Source of the DNA: a virus | Strand: one strand, 5' to 3' | IMG/VR virus record: IMGVR_UViG_3300050821_001145 | Location: 1-20,980 of that record | DNA length: 20,980 nt | Part shown: positions 6,261 through 13,231 of the stretch, piece by piece | Layout: every line of letters starts with the position of its first letter | Position numbering within the stretch: the first letter of the stretch is position 1 | Program-made: the position numbers and the translations under genes | The notes under the pieces: generated by a model | The model's input: only the letters and a program-made list of their open reading frames with translations | What the model was told of the DNA's origin: nothing | Databases searched by the model: none

Positions 6261-7429
6261 GAAGATGGCTTGGCGCTCTTGCCGGACTGCTGCTGTGCTC
6301 GGTTGCACACGCCGAGATTATCAATGTTACGCCTGCCGGTGGGAGTGGCGGCACGACCACCATCGTCCCCAACTCCACACCCTGCACCGGCTGCACCGCG
6401 AACGGCCTCCTCTATTCCGATGGGATGAAAGTCCAATCTCTCGCCACCGCCAACAATGGAGCCCTGGTCACCTCTGCGGGAGGGGTGCTGAGCATATCGA
6501 CGACGCTGCCGAGTGGGTTGACGATACCGGGGTATGCGCCGCTGGCGTCGCCGACATTTACCGGCACAGTGACGCTGCCGGATAGTTCGACATGGACCTC
6601 AACGCTGTTGACGTTAGCTGCATCTAGCGGATTTCGCCAACCAAATGGCGCCAATAGTGAATATGGTGGATGCACTTGGGCAACCAACATTTGGACTTGC
6701 GGCACGACGACGAATGCGGGAACGGCTCGGGCGGCGGCACTGCGTGTTAATGGCAGCGGCTTGTTGATAAACACCACAGGCATAATCGCTTCCTTTGATA
6801 CGACTGTTACCCAATTTAACCTGACGGCCGGAACGGGAGGAATGTCGGTTGCCACAGGGAACGGCAAACTTGCATTTGCAATGGCGGGAGGCGGAACTAA
6901 TTACATCGGATATGGGCCGACGACCAACGATGCTGCCTGTTTGGGGTATTCGTCATCATACCCTAACGGTAACATTACTTGTGTTTTAACGTGGACTGAC
7001 AATGGAACTGTGACCATCGCGCCGAACAACTCCATTACGAACATCACGGGATCGCTTACCGTCTCCGCTCTCGCCAACGCCGCCACTACTTCCGCCGTTT
7101 GCTACAATACCGGAACGGGTGTTCTGACGTACGACGGCACCGTCGGCACCTGCACCGTCTCCGGTCGCCAGTTCAAGAACATCCTCGGCGGGTTCGACAG
7201 CGTGGCCAATATCGATTCCTTGCGTCCTGCCGTCTACCGTTACAAGCCCGAGAGCGGGTTTGACGATGGCCGTGTTCATGTCGGGCTGATCGCGCAAGAT
7301 GTGGCCCGGATGGACGATAGATGCGTTGTTCGCAATACAGATGGTGAGATCATCAACTTTGAGGATCGTTGTGTCATAGCGCATTTAATAACTGAGCTAC
7401 ACGATTTACGAAGGAGCATCGCACGATGA
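6257..7429 (+). CDS. Exported tail fibre with S74 intramolecular chaperone domain (390 aa)
   Basis: Residues 1-19 form a signal peptide (MRRW, hydrophobic core, SVAHA before Glu20). The middle is a Gly/Ser/Thr/Asn-rich fibre region with a typical fibre repeat (YAPLASPTFTGTVTLP, 93-108). The C-terminus from 300 matches the peptidase S74 / intramolecular chaperone of endosialidase family: S302-G-R-Q-F-K307 at the autocleavage site, LRPAVYRYKPE (322-332), HVGLIAQDV (341-349) and a final helix. This domain trimerises the fibre and then usually cleaves itself off; the Asp normally following the Ser is Gly here. The mature chain has ten cysteines in five near pairs (43/46, 139/148, 228/242, 282/299, 356/372). 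ATG at 6257 has ggagag upstream and overlaps the preceding stop; a GTG at 6233 is less likely because it would hide the signal peptide. Confidence 0.85.
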   Translation: MRRWLGALAGLLLCSVAHAEIINVTPAGGSGGTTTIVPNSTPCTGCTANGLLYSDGMKVQSLATANNGALVTSAGGVLSISTTLPSGLTIPGYAPLASPTFTGTVTLPDSSTWTSTLLTLAASSGFRQPNGANSEYGGCTWATNIWTCGTTTNAGTARAAALRVNGSGLLINTTGIIASFDTTVTQFNLTAGTGGMSVATGNGKLAFAMAGGGTNYIGYGPTTNDAACLGYSSSYPNGNITCVLTWTDNGTVTIAPNNSITNITGSLTVSALANAATTSAVCYNTGTGVLTYDGTVGTCTVSGRQFKNILGGFDSVANIDSLRPAVYRYKPESGFDDGRVHVGLIAQDVARMDDRCVVRNTDGEIINFEDRCVIAHLITELHDLRRSIAR

Positions 7430-9072
7430 TGCGTCTTGCGCTCCTACTGCTGGTGTTGACGTTTTCCTTTGGCGCAAAAGCGCAAGGCGTTGATTGCACC
7501 GGCACGGTGGATAGCACCGCCGTGTTGCAGGCCGCCGTCAACGCGATGCCAGACACCGGCACGATATACTTTCCCATCGGGTGCAAGGTGAAGCTCGGCA
7601 CCGGAATATCGTCGGGCCAATGCGGAATCACGATCACGTCCCGCGTTGGCGTGCAGTTCAGGTCGGACGTGTTGATCGGCAACTTCGGTGGCGGCCTCAC
7701 CCCGACATTCTACTGGTACGGTAATGGCGGGACGGTCTTCTGCGTAAATTCTACGGATCATCCCCGCTTCATTGGCCTTGGGTTCCAAGTAGCCGGTGGC
7801 GGGAACATGGATTCCTGCATCACCTTCGATGGAAACCCATCTGGCCACATCGGCACCAACGGAATGGTTGATTACGTCGTTTGCAACAATGGATCGAACG
7901 TTAATCCAAATTTCGTCGGCATCTCGATCTCCCCGACTGCTACCAGCAACCACGAAAACTACGAGATCAGTCATCTATATCTCGGTTGTTCCGGTCCGGA
8001 GGCTGTAGTTCGTGCTCGTGACGGCGTGACCATCTCCGGTTCCCCTAACATAAGTTCAGTCGGGGCCGCATTTGTGTCCGGTGACGTGGGCCAGCCGATT
8101 AACGTGTCTTATCCCGGCGGCAACGTGCAGACGACGGTAGCGAGCGTGATCGATGCACAACACGCGGTCCTCGCAAGCCCAATCCCGGCGTCTGTGACCC
8201 AAGCCACGATCATTACAGGTCAGTCCTACGGCATTGGACTCCGCAACGGTGCCAATCAGAACGCGATCCAGCAGACCTTTCGCCGGATCACCTATAACCG
8301 CTGCCGCATCGGCATTGATCTCGTCGGGGGGAATGCCGAGATCGATCACGTCAACGGTGGCCAGAGCGACATTGGGATTCAGATTGGCGGCTTTGTCGCG
8401 GAGCAAGTCTCGATCAATTGGTACGAGAGCGAGAACGACCTTCGCGGCATCGACAGTGCTGGTCCGCTGCTCATGGTCACGAACTCGCGGCTGTCGAACG
8501 GCAATCAGTATGGTGACGGCTTCTTCAGCTTTGGAGGCCGTGTCAATGTCCAGAACTCGTTCTCGAATTTTCATGCTCCGGCCGGATCGGTGCTGGTGGG
8601 CGCGAAGTCGGGAACCGCGACCCTTACTGGCATATCGAATGCGTGGCGTCAGCCGACGTGGGCACAGCTCGGTTATGGGCTATTCCTGAGCCCGTCAGCG
8701 ACGTGGATTAACGATGACGTGGCTGGCGCGGGGGACGCGCCCTCAGTCCATCAATTCGGATGTCAGAACGATGGTGTGTGTTTGGGCTCGATCGCGTATG
8801 GCCGCAACGCGGTAGCTGTACAGGGGCGGGCCATCAATCTGTTCGCCGCCGCAGCGGGCCAAACTTTGGTAGGTGTGCGCGGCGTGGTTGACGCGAATCC
8901 CGGCGGCTATCCGTTTCCCGGCAATGGTGGGGCGTCCTGGAATATGGTCGGCGTACAAGGGATGATCCAGAATGACTGGCTCTATAGGGGGTATGCTGCG
9001 GCGATCGAAGGAGGTTGGTATCCGATCTCCCCGATTCCGGTGCCGCAAGTGAATTGGAGAACGTTTCCTTAA
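7426..9072 (+). CDS. Exported beta-helix tailspike, pectate-lyase-like (548 aa)
   Basis: After a signal peptide (hydrophobic core LALLLLVLTF, AKA before Gln20), residues 28-55 (DSTAVLQAAVNAMPDTGTIYFP, then G) match the opening of pectate-lyase-3 type right-handed beta-helices, the fold of phage tailspikes that bind or cut surface polysaccharide. Short Gly/Asn/Ile-rich coils follow (such as GIGLRN, YNRCRIGIDL, SDIGIQI). Residues about 198-265 look like an inserted small beta-domain (FVSGDVGQPINV, TTVASVID) seen in other tailspikes. Ten cysteines remain after the signal. Catalytic acids cannot be assigned by eye, so lyase, hydrolase or pure binding are all open. The start overlaps the preceding stop (ATGA) and has gaaggag 9 nt upstream; a second ATG directly follows. 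Confidence 0.82.
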   Translation: MMRLALLLLVLTFSFGAKAQGVDCTGTVDSTAVLQAAVNAMPDTGTIYFPIGCKVKLGTGISSGQCGITITSRVGVQFRSDVLIGNFGGGLTPTFYWYGNGGTVFCVNSTDHPRFIGLGFQVAGGGNMDSCITFDGNPSGHIGTNGMVDYVVCNNGSNVNPNFVGISISPTATSNHENYEISHLYLGCSGPEAVVRARDGVTISGSPNISSVGAAFVSGDVGQPINVSYPGGNVQTTVASVIDAQHAVLASPIPASVTQATIITGQSYGIGLRNGANQNAIQQTFRRITYNRCRIGIDLVGGNAEIDHVNGGQSDIGIQIGGFVAEQVSINWYESENDLRGIDSAGPLLMVTNSRLSNGNQYGDGFFSFGGRVNVQNSFSNFHAPAGSVLVGAKSGTATLTGISNAWRQPTWAQLGYGLFLSPSATWINDDVAGAGDAPSVHQFGCQNDGVCLGSIAYGRNAVAVQGRAINLFAAAAGQTLVGVRGVVDANPGGYPFPGNGGASWNMVGVQGMIQNDWLYRGYAAAIEGGWYPISPIPVPQVNWRTFP

Positions 9073-9335
9073 TGTCACGATCATGGTCTCTCGGCCTCCT
9101 CGCCGCCACATTCCTGACCTCTGCGGCTTTTGGGCAGCAAGTCCCACCGCTGGAGCTGCAATACGCAATCCAAGCCTGTCGGAACATGCTCCATGGGGAG
9201 GTCGAGAACTCCCTTGGTAGCGCCGGTTACGCTAATCAATGGCAGGCTAAGGCAAACGAACTGACAGCCAAGGTTGCCGAGCTGGAGGCTAAGTTGAAAG
9301 AGGCCGATGCGGCAGCAAAAACGGAGAAGCCTTGA
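9072..9335 (+). CDS. Short exported coiled-coil protein (87 aa)
   Basis: The start overlaps the spike stop as TAATG. Residues 1-21 look like a signal peptide (SWSLGLLAATFLTSAAFG before Gln22); no lipobox cysteine follows, so it is not an obvious lipoprotein. The mature chain is about 66 residues: QYAIQACRNMLHGEV, then a predicted coiled coil from about 52 to 80 (QAKANELTAKVAELEAKL) with a charged end. The single cysteine is in the first helix. Its size and build recall periplasmic coiled-coil partners such as outer spanins, but no endolysin, holin or inner spanin is adjacent, so that is only a possibility. It may instead be an oligomerising accessory of the spike module. A longer frame from 9015 would be read through the spike gene and is rejected. 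Confidence 0.7.
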   Translation: MSRSWSLGLLAATFLTSAAFGQQVPPLELQYAIQACRNMLHGEVENSLGSAGYANQWQAKANELTAKVAELEAKLKEADAAAKTEKP

Positions 9336-9360
9336 CTTTTTTCCTGTTTTGTTCCGTAAT
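9332..9360 (+). promoter_or_regulatory. Candidate sigma-70-like promoter before scaffold/capsid genes
   Basis: In the 90-bp gap between the exported module and the scaffold gene, ttgact (9332-9337), a 17-bp spacer and cgtaat (9355-9360) match five and four of six consensus positions. The gap also has a T-rich stretch and a small gcggg/cccgc inverted repeat (9375-9389) without a T tail. A promoter here would allow high capsid expression separate from the upstream genes. The -10 lacks the important second A, so this is weak. Confidence 0.3.
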
Positions 9361-9425
9361 GCCCACTTCGCATGGCGGGCGTAACCCGCTCCCGAGTTGT
9401 GCTCGTTATCGCACTGGAGAGTGAA

Positions 9426-10199
9426 ATGGCTGACGACGACACCCCGCAAGACGACGAACTTGATTTGACGGATGACGAGCTTGACACCGATCCTGCCGGT
9501 CAACCTGATGCAGAAGATGACGACGCGGCTGGCGGGGCCGACGAAAACGCTGACGACGACGAGGAGCCAGAGCAGGAAGACGCTTCAGGTTCCCAGGAGC
9601 CAATTGCGGCGCGCCAGCCTGCTTCCCGTGCCGGGCGTGCCGTTTCTGCTTTGCGCGCCGATCGGCGCCGGCAGGCCGAAGAACTCGCCGCTGTGCGCCG
9701 GGAGCTGGCAGAGCTGCGGCAGACCCGCCAGCAGGCTCCTGTGGTGCAGGAAGACCCTCGTGTGGAAGCGGAGCGTTTGGCGCTCATGTCTCCCGAGGAG
9801 CGCATGGAGTACCGGCTCGACCGGTCTCTGCGAGCGCACCAACAGCAGACTTCTGCGATGGTTTTCAACATGCAGACCCAGCAGGACAAAGCTGCGTGGG
9901 ATGCCCGTGCGGCCGGCGACAAGCTGCGATCGAAGCTTGCTGCCGATGTGGAACGCGAGTACCAAGCTTGCATCGCACGCGGGCAGTATCTCCCCCGAGA
10001 GAATATCTACATTTACCTCGTGGGGCAGCGGTTCATTGCCAACCGAGGAAAGGGAGATGGCAAGGCAGCTCGGCGAGTTGAGCGTGAGCGCGTGCGTCCT
10101 GCCAGCGGTCGCGGCGACGTGCAGCCGGAACGGCGCGCGGCTCGCGGTGCCGGTACGACTTCCGACTTTGAGCGCCGATACGGCGACATTCAAATCTGA
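9426..10199 (+). CDS. Capsid scaffolding protein (257 aa)
   Basis: The gene lies immediately before the major capsid gene and has the build of a phage scaffold: a very acidic disordered start (residues 1-56, runs of Asp and Glu), a long helical and coiled-coil centre (AEELAAVRRELAELRQTRQ, about 84-102; SPEERMEYRLDRSLR, 121-135; and on to about 180), and a basic C-terminal tail (about 205-245) suited to binding the capsid shell. Scaffolds guide prohead assembly and leave before or during packaging. No protease motif is visible. ATG 9426 has ggaga (9416-9420) 5 nt upstream; an in-frame ATG at 9372 has no such site. There is no sequence-level family signature I can name, so the call rests on position and composition. 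Confidence 0.8.
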   Translation: MADDDTPQDDELDLTDDELDTDPAGQPDAEDDDAAGGADENADDDEEPEQEDASGSQEPIAARQPASRAGRAVSALRADRRRQAEELAAVRRELAELRQTRQQAPVVQEDPRVEAERLALMSPEERMEYRLDRSLRAHQQQTSAMVFNMQTQQDKAAWDARAAGDKLRSKLAADVEREYQACIARGQYLPRENIYIYLVGQRFIANRGKGDGKAARRVERERVRPASGRGDVQPERRAARGAGTTSDFERRYGDIQI

Positions 10200-10220
10200 G
10201 GCGGTGGCAACTCACCGCTT
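10199..10220 (+). other. Stem-loop between scaffold and capsid genes
   Basis: The arms gcggtg (10201-10206) and caccgc (10213-10218) form a 6-bp stem around gcaact, extendable by a G-T and an A-T pair, and are followed by tttaactt. It lies between the scaffold stop and the capsid ribosome-binding site (ggagag, 10228-10233). The T tail is too short for an efficient terminator. An mRNA-stabilising or processing hairpin that sets scaffold-to-capsid ratio is plausible. Confidence 0.4.
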
Positions 10221-10238
10221 TAACTTCGGAGAGCGGTG

Positions 10239-11579
10239 ATGGCAGTCAATGTTGCTTCTCAATTTTCTGGCGACATAAGCCAGTACATTGCAGACAAGAC
10301 GCTTCCTCTCGTGCGCCGGCAACTGGTCGTTTACCAGTTCGGCGATCCCGCGACGCTCCCCAAAGGGCAAGGCACGACCTACACGGCGAGCCGTTATCCG
10401 CGCGTGCCGCTGCCGTTCGCTCCGCTTTCGGAAGGCGTGCCTCCGATCGGGCAGTCGATGACGCTGCAGCAAGTCAGCGCGCAAGCCCAGCAATGGGGCG
10501 ATAAGATCACCATTACCGACGTTGCGGAAATGACGATTAAGCATCCGTTGTTCAAGAAGGCAACGGAGTTGATCGGCCTTCAGACTGCCGAGACAATGGA
10601 ACGCAACACGTTCACCAATCTTCTCGCGGGCAGTCAGATTAACTACGTCAACAGTCGTGGCGCTCGTGCATCTCTTGTGGCGGGTGACGTTCTAAACCCC
10701 CACGAGATCAATCGCGCTTCGGCCATGCTGATTAATCTCGGTGCGCCTCGTTTCATGGGCGACGAGATGACCGACATGAAGCTGCAGGCGGATGCCGGCG
10801 GCGCGAAGGCGTCCAGCAATCCGCGCAAGATGCCGCATTACGTGGCGGTGGCGCACCCCTTCCCGCTCGGCGATCTCAGCGAAAATCAGACGATCGTTAC
10901 GGCCTGGAGCTATAGCGATCTCAATCGCCTTTACAATTATGAGGTCGGCGAGTGGCGCGGCATCCGGTTCTGCCAGACCAATATGTGCCCAAGTTTTACG
11001 GGAGTTGCGCAAGTCAACCCTGTTGCGGTTGGTGGCGGCACACTGGCGGCGACGAACTACTTTATCATTGTTACCGGATCGGACACGCAGAATCAGTACG
11101 AGTCTCGTATCTATCAAGTGTCCAATTCTACGGCTGTGGGGGCTAATGGTGCGCTTCAGGTGACACTGCCCGCGACGTCAGGGTTCACCTATAGCATTTA
11201 CATCGGCACAACCAACACGCCGTTCAATCTCGGACTGAGCGCTTCGGGTCCGACTTCCGGGCCTCTCATTGGGCAGGCTACTCAGCTTGCGCCGGGTGCC
11301 GTGGTGACGGTGACGGGAATCGGCCTTGCACAGACCCCGCCGGCTGCGCCGGCTACGGGTGTGACGGTCTACCCGACGTTCATCTTCGGACGTGGCGCTT
11401 ATACGCAAGTTGTCCTCGATAGCATGAAGATGACTTACCTGAAAGAGCCGGACAAATCCGATCCGCTCAATCAGTTGCGGGTTGTTGGTTGGAAGGTGTT
11501 CTACGGAACTCTGATCAGTAATCAACAGTTCTTTATGCGTATCGAATCCACGTCTGCCTTCAGCGCCACCTTCGGCTGA
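10239..11579 (+). CDS. Major capsid protein, N4-gp56-like, with Ig-like insertion (446 aa)
   Basis: The gene follows the scaffold. Segments typical of the N4-gp56 type capsid family are visible: DKTLPLVRRQLVVYQFGD near the start (about 19-36), WGDKITITDVAEMTIKHPLF (86-105), a central PHYVAVAHPFPLGDL (199-213), and the C-terminal DPLNQLRVVGWKVFYGTLI (408-426). Such proteins form the icosahedral shell through the HK97 fold. Between about 255 and 365, a Gly/Thr/Ser-rich segment with FN3/Ig-like strands (TNYFIIVTGSDTQNQYESR, FTYSIYIGTTN) is inserted just before the conserved end, likely displayed on the capsid surface. ATG 10239 has ggagag 5 nt upstream; a GTG just before it is less well spaced. 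The stop is a tandem TGA-TAG. Capsid identity is confident; the exact family name is by recognition only. Confidence 0.88.
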   Translation: MAVNVASQFSGDISQYIADKTLPLVRRQLVVYQFGDPATLPKGQGTTYTASRYPRVPLPFAPLSEGVPPIGQSMTLQQVSAQAQQWGDKITITDVAEMTIKHPLFKKATELIGLQTAETMERNTFTNLLAGSQINYVNSRGARASLVAGDVLNPHEINRASAMLINLGAPRFMGDEMTDMKLQADAGGAKASSNPRKMPHYVAVAHPFPLGDLSENQTIVTAWSYSDLNRLYNYEVGEWRGIRFCQTNMCPSFTGVAQVNPVAVGGGTLAATNYFIIVTGSDTQNQYESRIYQVSNSTAVGANGALQVTLPATSGFTYSIYIGTTNTPFNLGLSASGPTSGPLIGQATQLAPGAVVTVTGIGLAQTPPAAPATGVTVYPTFIFGRGAYTQVVLDSMKMTYLKEPDKSDPLNQLRVVGWKVFYGTLISNQQFFMRIESTSAFSATFG

Positions 11580-11605
11580 TAGCAAACTTAACGGAGGTAG
11601 CAAAC

Positions 11606-11908
11606 ATGTCGTATCGCGTGACCTATCAGGTGAACGTCGATTGGGTTGGAGATGGCCAAGGCCCCATGAGCGGCAACACAGCCGCTTCCGTGGGGATGGC
11701 CGCGGCCGGCGGCGCGCAACGCAAGACGGTTTTCAATGGCACGCCATCGGGGCAGATGTCGAAGACGTTTCTGGCGGCTGATGTTGCGACTTTGCTTACG
11801 GGATCGTCTTCAGTGCCGACAGGTGGGCTGGCGCTAGACATTTACAACCAGCTCATTGCTGCGGCCGTTCTTGCGCAAATCCAGAACTTCTCTACGGGGA
11901 CTGGCTGA
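11606..11908 (+). CDS. Small structural protein downstream of capsid (100 aa)
   Basis: I do not recognise the family with confidence. It starts with a beta-like VTYQVNVDWVGDG, has a flexible Gly/Ala part (residues 25-40), and ends with a helix (LDIYNQLIAAAVLAQIQNF). It has the best ribosome-binding site in the block, ggaggt (11593-11598) 7 nt before the ATG, suggesting a product needed in quantity. With the capsid gene upstream and the next small gene overlapping its stop (TGATG, 11906-11910), a capsid cement or head-completion role is plausible. No signal peptide or membrane segment is seen. Confidence 0.72.
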   Translation: MSYRVTYQVNVDWVGDGQGPMSGNTAASVGMAAAGGAQRKTVFNGTPSGQMSKTFLAADVATLLTGSSSVPTGGLALDIYNQLIAAAVLAQIQNFSTGTG

Positions 11909-12198
11909 TGGCAACCGGCACGCTCGGGACGACGGCGAACAACTCGCTTACGTCCCTTATCTTTGGTGGTGCGATGAACACCACCGACCTTGCGACGATC
12001 GCGCAAGGGGTCAAGAACGATCTTGTCAACGGCAATCCGATTTGGCCTGGGGCGTACGCACAAAACGGGCTCCTGTACGTCCCTAGCCGGGGAGTGCTTC
12101 GCGTGCTCCCCGGTGACTATGTAGGGATTGATTCGCAGGGTTGGCCGGTTCTCGTATCGGCCAACTCGATTGCCAACGCAGCGTGGACGCATACATGA
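11908..12198 (+). CDS. Small head-region protein, possible decoration protein (96 aa)
   Basis: The C-terminal half, LYVPSRGVLRVLPGDYVGIDSQGWPVLVSA (residues 55-84), is a pattern I associate with small proteins just downstream of capsid genes in alphaproteobacterial podovirus-like phages; their role is uncharacterised. The first 45 residues look helical and flexible. The start overlaps the preceding stop as TGATG, and its own stop overlaps a further ATG as ATGA at 12195. Context argues for a head decoration or assembly role; that is inference. Confidence 0.72.
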   Translation: MATGTLGTTANNSLTSLIFGGAMNTTDLATIAQGVKNDLVNGNPIWPGAYAQNGLLYVPSRGVLRVLPGDYVGIDSQGWPVLVSANSIANAAWTHT

Positions 12199-12371
12199 TC
12201 TTGCTTAATCCGAACACTGTTAAATATTGTCTGCACTGTCGTTGTCAAACATGGCATTACGACAGTGTGTGCGAATGGAGTGATCTACATAGGACGGCTA
12301 CACATGAGCAAAAAAGAAACCCCGATCGACCGCAAGAACCTCCCGCTCAACCTGCAAATTCTCACCGATGA
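12195..12371 (+). CDS. Small zinc-ribbon-like protein (58 aa)
   Basis: An ATG overlaps the preceding stop as ATGA (12195-12198) and opens a 58-codon frame. The product contains YCLHCRCQTWHYDSVCEWSD (residues 11-30), with C-x2-C-x-C, a His and a further Cys before Trp-Ser-Asp. This C-x2-C...T-x-H...C-x-W-x-D arrangement resembles tiny zinc-binding proteins often present in phage structural clusters. The C-terminal part is basic and proline-rich and overlaps the following gene by 68 nt, more than other junctions here, so the end may be translated poorly or the gene may be decaying. Without this gene the 105-bp gap before 12304 would be the longest in this block. The cysteine motif and start overlap are the evidence; function unknown. 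Confidence 0.5.
   Translation: MILLNPNTVKYCLHCRCQTWHYDSVCEWSDLHRTATHEQKRNPDRPQEPPAQPANSHR
12234..12267. repeat. Perfect 9-bp inverted repeat (hairpin)
   Basis: The arms cactgtcgt (12234-12242) and acgacagtg (12259-12267) pair perfectly around a 16-nt loop, with two further G-T pairs possible at the base. It lies within the small zinc-ribbon-like frame and about 37 nt before the next start codon. No T run follows, so it is not a terminator. It could be an RNA structure controlling the following gene or a protein-binding site. Confidence 0.45.
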
Positions 12372-12753
12372 GGAGCTGCAGGAGCTTCGGGCGGAAGCGC
12401 GCAAGACAGTTGTTGCTGAGCTGTCGAAGCAGGCGCGTGACGAGTATTTTGCCAAGGCACTGGCGGAAGCGCGGCAGGCGAGCATTGCCGACGAGGAGTT
12501 GATTCACGTCCAGATCGACGTGGCGCCGTGGTGCCCCGGAGCGACGATCGACGGTGTTCAGTACTTTCACGGGTACACCTATCCCGTGAAAAAGTCCGTG
12601 GCGTGTGTTCTGTTCGAGCAGATGTGGCGGACGTGGGAGCATCAAGACGAGCTGGACGGCCGTGGGCGCAGTGAGGCGTACCGCCGGCCGCGCAATCTTT
12701 CGATCGGGCCGCGACACCTGGGGGTGTCGAATAACGCCCTGCTAGGAGTGTAA
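12304..12753 (+). CDS. Hypothetical structural-cluster protein (149 aa)
   Basis: The N-terminal 60 residues are helical and charged (DEELQELRAEARKTVVAEL, then FAKALAEARQASI). The rest is beta-rich and well ordered: VQIDVAPWCPGATIDGVQYFHGYTYPV (about 69-95), VLFEQMWRTWEHQDELDGR (102-120), and a basic end (SEAYRRPRNLSIGPRH). I do not know a characterised relative. The start at 12304 has agga (12291-12294) 9 nt upstream; an in-frame upstream start at 12265 lies in the hairpin and lacks a site. Neighbouring head and tail genes suggest a structural or assembly role, unproven. Confidence 0.72.
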   Translation: MSKKETPIDRKNLPLNLQILTDEELQELRAEARKTVVAELSKQARDEYFAKALAEARQASIADEELIHVQIDVAPWCPGATIDGVQYFHGYTYPVKKSVACVLFEQMWRTWEHQDELDGRGRSEAYRRPRNLSIGPRHLGVSNNALLGV

Positions 12754-12766
12754 CAAGGAGCGCTTA

Positions 12767-13231
12767 ATGGAAACCCCGCACGTCAAGACGCCGGATGAAC
12801 TGGCGGTTGCGATCACTGTGTCAACTCAGATACCTCCGAATCGAAATATCGTTTTGCAGACGTACCTTGGGCAAGAGCAACCGGAACGGGCCTTCAATCA
12901 TCTCATGGACAAGCTTGGCCGTGTGGTTGATCGGCAGGATGCTTTCTATAAGAAGAAAGATTTGGTGCTCGGTCTCGCGCACGAGAAGAAGCTCTTGGCG
13001 CAGTTGACCGAGGACTATAATCGGATCGAGGGGCGATCGCAGGTTGCGTGGGAGGCCAAGGGAAAGAAGGGCCCGCATAAGTTGAGCCCACAGGAGGAAC
13101 AGCAGAAGACGACGGCGCAGATCAACATCAAGCGCTACCAAGAGAGCATCGCCAAGATCGAGAACGAGATCGCGGAGTACGAGGAACTTTTGAATGCCCC
13201 TGACCGCGCAGCAAATATGCAGTCTGGCTAG
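12767..13231 (+). CDS. Hypothetical coiled-coil protein (154 aa)
   Basis: The product is mostly helical. Residues 36-60 (EQPERAFNHLMDKLGRVVDRQD) are followed by a coiled-coil candidate (LGLAHEKKLLAQLTEDYNRIE, about 67-88), a Lys-rich loop (KGKKGPHKLSPQEEQQK), and a second coiled coil to about 145 (INIKRYQESIAKIENEIAEYEELL). Two helical arms around a basic loop give a hairpin-like outline. It has a strong aaggag site (12755-12760) 6 nt upstream. Its last 38 nt overlap the adaptor gene in another frame. An assembly chaperone or head-tail joining role is possible from position, but no family is recognised. Confidence 0.75.
   Translation: METPHVKTPDELAVAITVSTQIPPNRNIVLQTYLGQEQPERAFNHLMDKLGRVVDRQDAFYKKKDLVLGLAHEKKLLAQLTEDYNRIEGRSQVAWEAKGKKGPHKLSPQEEQQKTTAQINIKRYQESIAKIENEIAEYEELLNAPDRAANMQSG

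Noticed and set aside
9072-9335. Outer spanin (lysis) assignment for the short exported coiled-coil protein
   Set aside because: No lipobox cysteine and no neighbouring endolysin, holin or inner spanin; kept as an unknown exported protein.
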